From: an uncultured Odoribacter sp.
Lineage (GTDB): Bacteria > Bacteroidota > Bacteroidia > Bacteroidales > Marinifilaceae
Direction of reading: 5' to 3'
Assembly (NCBI GenBank): GCA_910589025.1
Contig: CAJURM010000007.1
Location: 69,216 to 133,215 of the forward strand
Length of the DNA stretch: 64,000 nucleotides
Made by a program: the position numbers and the translations under genes. The notes under the pieces were generated by a model that saw nothing but the letters and a program-made list of their open reading frames with translations, did not search any database and was not told the DNA's origin. Position 1 is the stretch's first letter. The number at the start of each line of letters is the position of its first letter. Below, in pieces: positions 36,694 to 44,616 of the stretch.

Positions 36694-37566
36694 CTACTTT
36701 TTCTTTGAAGTATTTCCTGCGTGAGGCGGAACAACTTTGTGCTTTCCGCTGTACCACAGCCTAAAACATCCCGCCAACACAAAAGGTATACTCAGCCACT
36801 GTCCCATATTCAGCGTCATAGCCTCCTCAAAATCCACCTGATTCTCCTTCACAAACTCTATCAGGAAACGGGCGGTAAAAATCAAGATCAGAAACATGCC
36901 GAAAATAAATCCCTGTCTCTCTTTCACATTCGTCCGCCAATAAAGGTACATCAGCACGACGAAACTCACCAGATAACAAAAAGCTTCATACAACTGTGCC
37001 GGATGGCGGGGAGCCGAAGGATTGTCAATGCCGTAAGCATTCACAAAGCGGAATCCCCACGGCAACGTGGTCACCTCTCCCACAATCTCCGAATTCATCA
37101 GATTGCCCAACCGGATGAACACACCCGCCAAAGCAATCGGAATCACTGCCCGGTCCAAAATCCAAAAAATGGATTTTTTACTGACTTTCTTAGAATAGTA
37201 CCACAATCCGGCAATAATACCTATCGCAGCGCCGTGGCTTGCCAGCCCCTGAAAGCCCGTAAATTTAAATTCCGGCTGAAAGCGGAAAGGCAAAATCATT
37301 TCCAGCGGATGCTGGCTGAAATAAGCCCAGTCATAAAAAAGGCAATGTCCCAAACGGGCACCGACAACCGTCGCCACCGCCACATATATCCACAACTTGT
37401 CCAGCCACTCCATGCTCAATCCTTCGGCCCGGAATATCTTTTCCTCTATCTTGTAACCGCAAATAAACGCCAGCACGAACAACAATCCGTAATAACGCAG
37501 GGAAAAGCCGCCCAGATTAAAAATTTCCGGGTCAACCTCCCAGTTGATAAAAAACGGTAATAACAT
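36694..37566 (-). CDS. lgt: prolipoprotein diacylglyceryl transferase
   Basis: A 290-residue seven-helix inner-membrane enzyme that attaches diacylglycerol to the lipobox cysteine of prolipoproteins, supplying the many lipoproteins in this window. The Lgt signature is visible as HGAAIGIIAGLWYY and FIRLGNLMNSEIVG (near 145), plus HPAQLYEAFCYL. A TTG codon at 37578 extends the frame, but the ATG at 37566 gives the usual N-terminus (FINWEVDPEIFNLGGFSLRYYGL). It follows secA by 12 bases. Confidence 0.95.
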   Translation of the reverse strand: MLLPFFINWEVDPEIFNLGGFSLRYYGLLFVLAFICGYKIEEKIFRAEGLSMEWLDKLWIYVAVATVVGARLGHCLFYDWAYFSQHPLEMILPFRFQPEFKFTGFQGLASHGAAIGIIAGLWYYSKKVSKKSIFWILDRAVIPIALAGVFIRLGNLMNSEIVGEVTTLPWGFRFVNAYGIDNPSAPRHPAQLYEAFCYLVSFVVLMYLYWRTNVKERQGFIFGMFLILIFTARFLIEFVKENQVDFEEAMTLNMGQWLSIPFVLAGCFRLWYSGKHKVVPPHAGNTSKKK

Positions 37567-37578
37567 AAGCTTTTCCAA

Positions 37579-40500
37579 TTACTCGTTCTTGCCGTGGCAA
37601 TTCTTGTATTTCAATCCGCTGCCGCAGGGACACGGGTCATTTCTTCCCACCTTGGGACCTACGTGCACCGGTTCGTGCTTCGGCGGCTGACGGTTTGCCA
37701 TGGGGGCGGAAGCCTCCGTACGTCCGGTCTTCATCTTGCTCAAATCGGTACGCTTCTCCTCAGCTTCTTTCACCCGTTCGGGTTCCTGCATCGGTATCTG
37801 GCCTTTCATCAAGGTAGAAACCGTTCCTTTGTTGATCTTTTCGACCATCGTCTTAAACAGATTGTACGACTCGAATTTATAAATCAACAACGGGTCTTTC
37901 TGTTCGTAGGCTGCATTCTGTACGGACTGTTTCAAATCGTCCATTTCGCGCAACTGTTCTTTCCACGCCTCGTCAATCTGAGCCAGGATAATCGCTTTCT
38001 CGTAAGAACGCATCAGATCTTCTCCCTGTGTACGGTAAGCCTTTTCAAGATTGGTCACGACGCTGTACATTTTCTGTCCGTCGGTAAAAGGCACTACAAT
38101 ATTCTTGAATACGTCTCCCCGGTTTTCAAACACATCCTTAATCACGGGATAGGCCTGTTGTGCAATATGTTCCACCTTGCGGGTGTATACTTCCCGCACC
38201 TGGGCATACAATTTTTCCGTCAACTCTTCCGGTTTTAACTGTTGGAATTCCTCCGGAGTTATTTCAAAATCGATGGAGAGCAGACGTAACACCTCCAGTT
38301 TGAATCCTTCCCAATCATTGTCGGCCTGGAATTCATTCACTACGGTTTCACAAACATCATACATATTGTTGGCAACCGCCACGCCGATACGCTCTCCCAA
38401 CAGCGCATTGCGTCTCTGCTTGTAGATAATGGTACGCTGGGAGTTCATCACGTCGTCATATTCCAGCAACCGCTTCCGTATGCCGAAATTGTTTTCCTCG
38501 ACTTTCTTCTGGGCGCGTTCGATGGAGCGGGTAATCATGGAATGCTGGATCACATCCCCCTCTTTGTGTCCCAAGCGGTCCATCACCCGGATGATACGCT
38601 CGGAGCTGAACAGACGCATCAAATCATCTTCCAGCGACACGAAGAACTGGGATGAACCCGGGTCTCCCTGACGTCCGGCACGTCCGCGCAACTGACGGTC
38701 TACCCGCCGCGAGTCATGGCGTTCCGTACCGATAATCGCCAAACCTCCGGCAGCCCGTACTTCAGGACTCAGCTTAATATCCGTACCACGACCCGCCATG
38801 TTCGTGGCAATCGTCACCGTACGCGATTTACCGGCTTCCGCCACGATGTCGGCTTCTTTATGGTGTAATTTCGCATTCAATACATTGTGAGGGATATTCC
38901 GCAATTTCAGCATCCGGTTCAGCAACTCAGACACTTCCACGGAAGTCGTACCCACCAGCACCGGACGTCCGGCTTCCACCAAACGGACAATCTCATCAAT
39001 GACGGCATTGTATTTCTCGCGTTTCGTCTTGTATACCAAGTCATTCGCATCCTTCCGGATAATCGGTTTGTTGGTCGGGATAACCACCACATCCAGTTTA
39101 TAAATGTCCCAAAGCTCCCCGGCTTCCGTCTCGGCGGTACCCGTCATACCTGCCAGCTTGTGGTACATACGGAAATAATTCTGCAACGTAATCGTGGCAA
39201 ACGTCTGGGTGGCGGCTTCCACCTTTACACCCTCTTTCGCCTCTATCGCCTGGTGCAGACCGTCCGAATAGCGGCGTCCTTCCATAATACGTCCCGTCTG
39301 CTCATCCACAATCTTCACCTTATTATCTATGACCACATATTCCACATCTTTCTCAAACAGGGTGTATGCTTTCAATAACTGATTGACCGTGTGTACCCGC
39401 TCCGATTTCACGGCATAGTTCTGAATCATCTCGTCCTTTTGCCGCAGTTTCTCTTTTTCGTCCTTTACCGTCTTTTCAATCTCCGCAACCTCTTCTCCGA
39501 TATTGGGCAGAATGAAAAATTTCGGGTCTTCCCCGGCAGCCGTAATGGTATCGTGTCCCTTGTCTGTCAGGTCGATAGAATTCTGCTTTTCGTCAATGAC
39601 AAAATACAGCGGGTCGGTAATCTCCGGCATACGGCGGTTATTCTCCTGCATGTATTCATTTTCCGTCTTAATCAAAATCGCTTTATTTCCCTGTTCGCTC
39701 AGGAATTTAATCAACGGCTTGTATTTGGGCAAGCCCTTATGGGCACGTAACAGGAGGATACTTCCTTCCTTCCTCTTCTTCGGATCATCGCTTTCCAACA
39801 ACGCCTTGGCATCGTTGAATATCTTGGCCACCAAATCCCTCTGCATCCGTACCAACCTGTCGACACGGGGCTTGTATTCGTCAAACATCTGGTCGTCTCC
39901 TTTGGGCACCGGACCGGAAATAATCAATGGCGTACGGGCATCGTCAATCAATACGGAATCGACCTCATCGACAATAGCATAATTATGTTTGCGCTGTACC
40001 AGGTCCTCCGGATTGATTGCCATATTATCGCGCAGGTAGTCGAAACCGAACTCATTGTTGGTACCGAAAGTAATATCTGCCATGTAAGCCTTGCGCCTGT
40101 CTGGGGAATTGGGCTGGTGTTTGTCGATACAATCCACCGACAGCCCGTGAAACATATACAACGGTCCCATCCACTCCGAGTCACGTTTTGCCAGATAATC
40201 ATTCACGGTTACCATGTGGACCCCGCGTCCTGTCAAAGCATTCAGGAATACGGGCAATGTGGCAACCAATGTTTTTCCTTCTCCCGTCGCCATCTCGGCA
40301 ATCTTGCCCTGATGCAAAACGGCTCCTCCAATCAACTGCACGTCATAGTGCACCATATCCCAGGTCACTTCATTTCCTCCGGCAATCCACGAATTAAACC
40401 AGACGGCTTTGTCACCTTCTATTTCAACAAAATCATGGTTTACGGCCAAATCCCGGTCGAACTGGGTAGCCGTCACCTCTATCTCTTCATTCTCCTTGAA

Positions 40501-40866
40501 GCGGCGCGCCGTATCTTTCATCACAGCGAAAGCCACCGGTAACAACTCCGTGAGGATGTCCTCCACCTTTTTGTCTATCTCCTCTTCCAGTTTATCCACA
40601 CGGTTGTAAATCTCTTCCCTCTCCTCAATGGTGGGTTTCTCTTCTTCCACCCGTTTTTTCAACGCCACAATCTCCTCCTCTTCTTCCCGGATGTGGGCCT
40701 TGATTTTTGCCTTCAATCCGTTTGCCACTTCGCGCAGTTCGTCGTGGCTCAATCCTTTCAGTTTCTCCCATTCGGCGTTCACTTTGCCGACAATAGGAAG
40801 CAATTCTTTCATATCCCGGTCGGATTTGTTTCCGAACAGTTTCTTTAAAACATCATTAAAACCCAT
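37579..40866 (-). CDS. secA: preprotein translocase ATPase SecA
   Basis: A 1095-residue motor driving preproteins through SecYEG. Conserved parts: N-terminal GFNDVLKKLFGNKSDRDMK, Walker A MATGEGKTLVATLPVFLNAL, the VHMVTVNDYLAKRDSEWM and VDEVDSVLIDDARTPLIISGP motifs, GTTSVEVSELL, ATNMAGRGTDIKL and the IGTERHDSRRVDRQLRGRAGRQGDPG motif (given only in part). It ends with a zinc-binding C-terminus (CPCGSGLKYKNCHG). It exceeds the about 900 residues of E. coli SecA because of insertions in the nucleotide-binding region, usual in Bacteroidetes. Confidence 0.97.
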   Translation of the reverse strand: MGFNDVLKKLFGNKSDRDMKELLPIVGKVNAEWEKLKGLSHDELREVANGLKAKIKAHIREEEEEIVALKKRVEEEKPTIEEREEIYNRVDKLEEEIDKKVEDILTELLPVAFAVMKDTARRFKENEEIEVTATQFDRDLAVNHDFVEIEGDKAVWFNSWIAGGNEVTWDMVHYDVQLIGGAVLHQGKIAEMATGEGKTLVATLPVFLNALTGRGVHMVTVNDYLAKRDSEWMGPLYMFHGLSVDCIDKHQPNSPDRRKAYMADITFGTNNEFGFDYLRDNMAINPEDLVQRKHNYAIVDEVDSVLIDDARTPLIISGPVPKGDDQMFDEYKPRVDRLVRMQRDLVAKIFNDAKALLESDDPKKRKEGSILLLRAHKGLPKYKPLIKFLSEQGNKAILIKTENEYMQENNRRMPEITDPLYFVIDEKQNSIDLTDKGHDTITAAGEDPKFFILPNIGEEVAEIEKTVKDEKEKLRQKDEMIQNYAVKSERVHTVNQLLKAYTLFEKDVEYVVIDNKVKIVDEQTGRIMEGRRYSDGLHQAIEAKEGVKVEAATQTFATITLQNYFRMYHKLAGMTGTAETEAGELWDIYKLDVVVIPTNKPIIRKDANDLVYKTKREKYNAVIDEIVRLVEAGRPVLVGTTSVEVSELLNRMLKLRNIPHNVLNAKLHHKEADIVAEAGKSRTVTIATNMAGRGTDIKLSPEVRAAGGLAIIGTERHDSRRVDRQLRGRAGRQGDPGSSQFFVSLEDDLMRLFSSERIIRVMDRLGHKEGDVIQHSMITRSIERAQKKVEENNFGIRKRLLEYDDVMNSQRTIIYKQRRNALLGERIGVAVANNMYDVCETVVNEFQADNDWEGFKLEVLRLLSIDFEITPEEFQQLKPEELTEKLYAQVREVYTRKVEHIAQQAYPVIKDVFENRGDVFKNIVVPFTDGQKMYSVVTNLEKAYRTQGEDLMRSYEKAIILAQIDEAWKEQLREMDDLKQSVQNAAYEQKDPLLIYKFESYNLFKTMVEKINKGTVSTLMKGQIPMQEPERVKEAEEKRTDLSKMKTGRTEASAPMANRQPPKHEPVHVGPKVGRNDPCPCGSGLKYKNCHGKNE

Positions 40867-40921
40867 ATAAACAAATTATAAATTGTAACTAAAAATTGAA
40901 AATCTAATCCTTTAGCAATTT

Positions 40922-41239
40922 TCAATTCCGACCGGGTGCCCGGATTTTATGAGAAGTAAAATAAATGCATTTTCTTTTATCCGCCTGGTTACAGTCAGCA
41001 GCAAAAGTTCTGCCAGAATCTGCGGGGACAGGCGCTCCGGCATACCCAGCGACTGCATCCAGACATATCGATTCCGTATGCTCGCTTTCAGCATAGCCTG
41101 CTGCCATTTTTACAGTAGCCGTCAGAACAAGCCGGCAACGTTCTCCCCGCAAAGGCTCTGCATTCCCCTGTGCCTTTAACGGAACCGCCGCGACGCATCC
41201 CGCCATGACATACAATGCCGCTATCAAATACTTGTTCAT
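40922..41239 (-). CDS. small putative exported protein, possibly frameshifted
   Basis: I do not recognise this 105-residue frame. It begins with a convincing signal peptide (MNKYLIAALYVMAGCVAAVPLKAQ) and has a TACTTTTG -7 element at 41252-41259, 12 bases upstream. The mature part (about 80 residues) has scattered cysteines and basic residues and no recognisable domain. From about 41094 leftward another minus-strand frame (IRNRYVWMQSLGMPERLSPQ...) also reads well, so the gene may have suffered a frameshift. It lies downstream of upp and upstream of secA on the minus strand. Confidence 0.4.
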   Translation of the reverse strand: MNKYLIAALYVMAGCVAAVPLKAQGNAEPLRGERCRLVLTATVKMAAGYAESEHTESICLDAVAGYAGAPVPADSGRTFAADCNQADKRKCIYFTSHKIRAPGRN

Positions 41240-41251
41240 TTCCATAAATTG

Positions 41252-41259
41252 CAAAAGTA
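41252..41259 (-). promoter_or_regulatory. -7 promoter element for the small exported protein (and perhaps secA)
   Basis: TACTTTTG on the minus strand, full consensus match, 12 bases before the ATG at 41239. No other good promoter was found before secA, so it may also drive secA. Confidence 0.5.
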
Positions 41260-41336
41260 CGCTAAAAAGTAAAAACAAAAAAACGAATCTTCAAAAACTT
41301 TGTTACCCTTCCCAGCGTAAAATTTATCTCCTGCCG

Positions 41337-41993
41337 CTATATTTTTTCACCGAAGGCGAGGTCCCCGGCATCTCCCAAGCCCGGGTCGATATAAGATTTC
41401 TCCGTCAGCCCTTCGTCCAAGGCCCCCAGCCAGAGCGTCACCTCCTGCCCTTCCAGAGCTTCCTGTATATAATCCAACCCCTGACGGCTGGCAATCACAC
41501 AGGCGATATGCGTATGGTGCGGGCACCCTCCCTGCTGCAACAATTCGTCGTACGCAATTTTCAACGAAGCCCCGGTAGCCAGCATCGGGTCGACTAAAAG
41601 CAATTGTTTTCCCTCCAGATTAGGGGTATATACGGAGTCGTAGCGTATTTTAAAGCCATGTGTCCCGTCATACACGCGGCGGGCGGAAATAAAGGCATTG
41701 CCCGCTTCGTCAAAATAATTCAGGAATCCCTGATGAAAAGGCAGCCCGGCACGCAGGACGGAAGCAATCACCACCTCCTGTTCAGGCAGCATCACCGTCG
41801 CCTTATTAATAGGCGTCTGCACCGTCACGGGAGCATATTGAAATGTTTTGCTGATTTCATAGGCGATAACCTCACCTACCCGCTCCAGATTACGCCGGAA
41901 CCGCATGCGGTCGGCGTGTTTCGCAACGTCCCTCAAATCAGCCAAAAACCGATTGCACAGGGAATTTCCTTCATTAATAATATGAATTTTCAT
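41337..41993 (-). CDS. upp: uracil phosphoribosyltransferase
   Basis: A 218-residue type I phosphoribosyltransferase salvaging uracil to UMP with PRPP. The PRPP-binding loop LLVDPMLATGASLKIAYDELL lies near residue 128, preceded by VIASVLRAGLPFHQGFLNYF; the uracil-binding YIDPGLGDAGDLAFG segment is at the C-terminus. Length is normal. Stands alone, divergent from the peroxiredoxin gene. Confidence 0.95.
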   Translation of the reverse strand: MKIHIINEGNSLCNRFLADLRDVAKHADRMRFRRNLERVGEVIAYEISKTFQYAPVTVQTPINKATVMLPEQEVVIASVLRAGLPFHQGFLNYFDEAGNAFISARRVYDGTHGFKIRYDSVYTPNLEGKQLLLVDPMLATGASLKIAYDELLQQGGCPHHTHIACVIASRQGLDYIQEALEGQEVTLWLGALDEGLTEKSYIDPGLGDAGDLAFGEKI

Positions 41994-42241
41994 TATCTGT
42001 TAATTTTACACCTGCAAAGGATTCACCGGGACAAGCAGTGCCACAATGCAACTTTATATTACTTTCAGCGTTATAATCTACCTTTTCCGGATAACGCCGG
42101 ATGGCAACAAAATTAATGAATCCCGCCGGATTACCGAACATTTTTTCCCTTTTCCCTCCCTGTTATTTTCTTTCAGGAACAAAACAAGCCAATCTTTCGT
42201 AAATTTCCCGTATATTTAACAAGTTAATACATCACATTATT

Positions 42242-42943
42242 ATGGAAAAAGAAGTAAATACCATGCTCCGCATCGGGGACGAAGCTCCCGCTTTTAAAGC
42301 GATAACAACGGAAGGCGAAATCAGTTTTCCGGAAGATTTTGAAGGGAAATGGGTCCTGTTTTTCAGCCACCCTTCCGATTTCACCTCTGTCTGCACGTCC
42401 GAACTGCTGACTTTCGGGCGTTTAGCCTGCGAATTTGAAGCGTTGAATTGTCAGCTCGTCGGTCTGTCCGTAGATAGTATCCCCAGCCACATGGCCTGGT
42501 TGCATACCATGGAAAAGATGAATTATAAAGGAATGAGCAATACCGAATTTCACTTTCCGCTTATTGCAGACCTGTCCATGAACATTGCACAGGCATACGG
42601 TATGATACATCCGGGAGAAAGCACCACCCAGGCGGTGCGCACCGTCTATTTCATCGACCCCCACAACGTTATCCGGGCAATCATCTATTATCCGATGGCA
42701 TTGGGGCGCAATTTCGACGAACTTAAAAGGGTACTCATCGGCCTGCAAACCATCGATAAATTTGAGGTGGCCTTACCGGCAGACTGGCATCCCGGCGATG
42801 ACGTAATTGTCCCTGCCCCGAAGTCTATGGAAGAAATGGAGAAAAAGAAGAAAGACCCGGACGAAGCCATTACTTGCTACGATTGGTTTCTCTGTACCAA
42901 ACCCCTTCCGCAGGAAAAAATCGTGAAAGCACTGAAAAAATAA
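42242..42943 (+). CDS. peroxiredoxin (AhpC/TSA, Prx6-like)
   Basis: A 233-residue thiol peroxidase reducing hydrogen peroxide and organic peroxides. The active-site motif is FFSHPSDFTSVCTSELL with the peroxidatic cysteine near residue 50 (PxxFTxVCTSE form). Length and the C-terminal domain fit the Prx6 group; two further cysteines (ITCYDWFLCTKPLP, near 217 and 222) could serve as resolving cysteines. Single gene ending in a bidirectional terminator. Cytoplasmic oxidative-stress defence, complementing the manganese catalase. Confidence 0.93.
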   Translation: MEKEVNTMLRIGDEAPAFKAITTEGEISFPEDFEGKWVLFFSHPSDFTSVCTSELLTFGRLACEFEALNCQLVGLSVDSIPSHMAWLHTMEKMNYKGMSNTEFHFPLIADLSMNIAQAYGMIHPGESTTQAVRTVYFIDPHNVIRAIIYYPMALGRNFDELKRVLIGLQTIDKFEVALPADWHPGDDVIVPAPKSMEEMEKKKKDPDEAITCYDWFLCTKPLPQEKIVKALKK

Positions 42944-42947
42944 AAAA

Positions 42948-42975
42948 TTCCCCGGCAAGTTTTCATGCCGGGGAA
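42948..42975. terminator. bidirectional terminator between peroxiredoxin and DJ-1 genes
   Basis: Perfect 10-base stem TTCCCCGGCA / TGCCGGGGAA with an 8-base loop, A run on the left and T-rich stretch on the right, between convergent genes. Confidence 0.85.
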
Positions 42976-42996
42976 ATCTTCTCTCTGTTTATCTGT

Positions 42997-43545
42997 TTAC
43001 AGCAGCATACCTGCTGCGACTTCGTCTGCTTTTTCCTTGCCGCACAAATGTTCCACAATGGCCAGGCCAAAGGCGAAGCTGTATCCGGGCCCGCGTCCGG
43101 TAATTACATTCCCGTCAACGACCACCCCTTTGTCAAGCACGTTTACTTCCGGCAAATAATTTTCAAATCCCGGATAACAGGTCATCCGGATATCTTTCTT
43201 TAAGGGCAGTTTACCCAATACCAACGCCGGAGCGGCACATATCGCCGCCACATTTCCCTGCCGGGCGAAATGCTCTTGCAAATAGCCCATCAGTTCCCCG
43301 CATTCGGACAGATTCTGCGCACCCGGCATCCCTCCGGGGAATATAAGCAGTTCTCCCTCTTCTTTCAGCATTTCACGCAGCAGGACATCCGCTTTTATTA
43401 TCACCCCGTGGGCTCCTTTCACCTCCTGTTTTCCCATGACGGCGACCGTCTGTACCTCCATGCCGCCGCGCCGCAGAACGTCCAATGTGCCTATGGCTTC
43501 CGTTTCTTCAAAGCCGTCTGCCAAAAAAAGAAAAGATTTTTTCAT
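42997..43545 (-). CDS. DJ-1/PfpI family protein
   Basis: A 182-residue flavodoxin-like protein of the DJ-1/ThiJ clade. Motifs: FLADGFEETEAIGTLDVLRRGG at the N-terminus holds the conserved glutamate, LLIFPGGMPGAQNL, and the nucleophile elbow AAICAAPALVLGK carries the reactive cysteine (near residue 106). The Bacteroidetes DJ-1 clade may act in protein deglycation or redox sensing, but its role is unsettled. The ATG at 43545 is supported by the TATATTTG element at 43574-43581 on the minus strand. Confidence 0.9.
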   Translation of the reverse strand: MKKSFLFLADGFEETEAIGTLDVLRRGGMEVQTVAVMGKQEVKGAHGVIIKADVLLREMLKEEGELLIFPGGMPGAQNLSECGELMGYLQEHFARQGNVAAICAAPALVLGKLPLKKDIRMTCYPGFENYLPEVNVLDKGVVVDGNVITGRGPGYSFAFGLAIVEHLCGKEKADEVAAGMLL

Positions 43546-43573
43546 AACTATAGCATTTAAGTTTCTATTCCTG

Positions 43574-43581
43574 CAAATATA
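43574..43581 (-). promoter_or_regulatory. -7 promoter element for the DJ-1 gene
   Basis: TATATTTG on the minus strand, full consensus match, 28 bases before the ATG at 43545 and just downstream of trmD. Confidence 0.5.
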
Positions 43582-43610
43582 CGACATTCCCCCCTCTTTC
43601 CCAAGTCCTC

Positions 43611-44285
43611 TTATTCCAACAGGTCTGGACGTAACAGGCGGGTGCGCTCGTAGGCCTGTTCTTCCTGCCATTCCCGAATTTTTGCGTGATTACCTGAAAG
43701 AAGGATGTCGGGCACGGTCCAGCCGTTGAATTCCGCCGGACGGGTATATACCGGTGGCGCCAACAGGTTGTCCTGAAAAGAATCGCTCAGCGCCGAACTC
43801 TCGTCACTCATCGCCCCGGGTATCAGCCGCACAATGGCGTCCGTCATGATGCAAGCCGGCAGTTCTCCCCCCGTCAATACAAAATCGCCCACGGAGATTT
43901 CGCGGGTGACGAGGTGCTCCCGTATCCGGTGGTCTATACCTTTATAATGGCCGCAAAGAATCATGATATTCTCTTTCAGCGACAATTCATTTGCCGTTTT
44001 CTGGTTGAAGACCGGAGCATCGGGCGAAGTGTATATGATTTCATCGTATTTCCGCTGTGATGTCAATTCGTTGATACAGTCGAACACCGGCTGTATCATC
44101 ATCACCATTCCCGCTTCTCCGCCAAAAGGATAATCATCCACTTTCCTGAATTTATCTTTCGACCAATCTCGGATGTTATGGATGTATATTTCTACCACTC
44201 CCTTAGCACGCGCCCGTTTTACGATGGAATGATTCAACGGGCTCTCGAGTAATTCAGGCACTACACTCAGTATGTCTATACGCAT
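43611..44285 (-). CDS. trmD: tRNA (guanine-N1-)-methyltransferase
   Basis: A 224-residue SPOUT-class methyltransferase making m1G37 in tRNAs to prevent frameshifting. Family markers: MRIDILSVVPELL, NIRDWSKDKFRKVDDYPFGGEAGMVM, LCGHYKGIDHRI, EISVGDFVLTGGELPA, and the C-terminal LLSGNHAKIREWQ. The frame extends 19 codons upstream, but the MRIDILS start at 44285 matches the family, and a TATCTTTG element lies at 44313-44320 on the minus strand. Not accompanied by rimM or rplS. Confidence 0.96.
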   Translation of the reverse strand: MRIDILSVVPELLESPLNHSIVKRARAKGVVEIYIHNIRDWSKDKFRKVDDYPFGGEAGMVMMIQPVFDCINELTSQRKYDEIIYTSPDAPVFNQKTANELSLKENIMILCGHYKGIDHRIREHLVTREISVGDFVLTGGELPACIMTDAIVRLIPGAMSDESSALSDSFQDNLLAPPVYTRPAEFNGWTVPDILLSGNHAKIREWQEEQAYERTRLLRPDLLE

Positions 44286-44616
44286 CGGTTTTTCGTTTTT
44301 CGTTCGGAAGGTCAAAGATAAGCATTTTTTTCCTTCGTTCAAGAAGGGAAATTTACCCCGTTATCTCCTCGCTCTAACACTATTATCCCTTATACATACT
44401 ACCGTTACAAGTCCGTTTCAACTCCGAATCAACTCCGTTCCAAAACGGCGCAGAATGGGAAAAGATTCGTTCCGGAAAGGTTCTTATCTTATAGAAAGGA
44501 CATCGTGACACATCAGTTGATGTTGCCTGCAAGTGTTTCCGATTTCCAACAAAAAGAGGGACTGAATGACCTTTTTCATGCCAGACAGTCCCCTTTTGCT
44601 TTTTCCTGTTTTCCCC
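44286..44616. other. 331-base intergenic region between trmD and the S9 peptidase
   Basis: Holds the trmD -7 element TATCTTTG (44313-44320, minus strand) at its left side and the S9 peptidase terminator at its right side. The middle shows no open frame of note, no RNA gene and no repeat that I can recognise. Confidence 0.5.
44552..44597 (-). terminator. terminator of the S9 peptidase gene
   Basis: AAAAGAGGGACTG and CAGTCCCCTTTT pair with one bulged base around a 21-base loop; on the minus strand a U run follows. It lies 20 bases beyond the stop of the peptidase gene. Confidence 0.65.

Noticed and set aside
36684..36782. Extended N-terminus of guanine deaminase
   Set aside because: It overlaps lgt and lacks similarity to the family; the ATG at 36683 gives the normal start.
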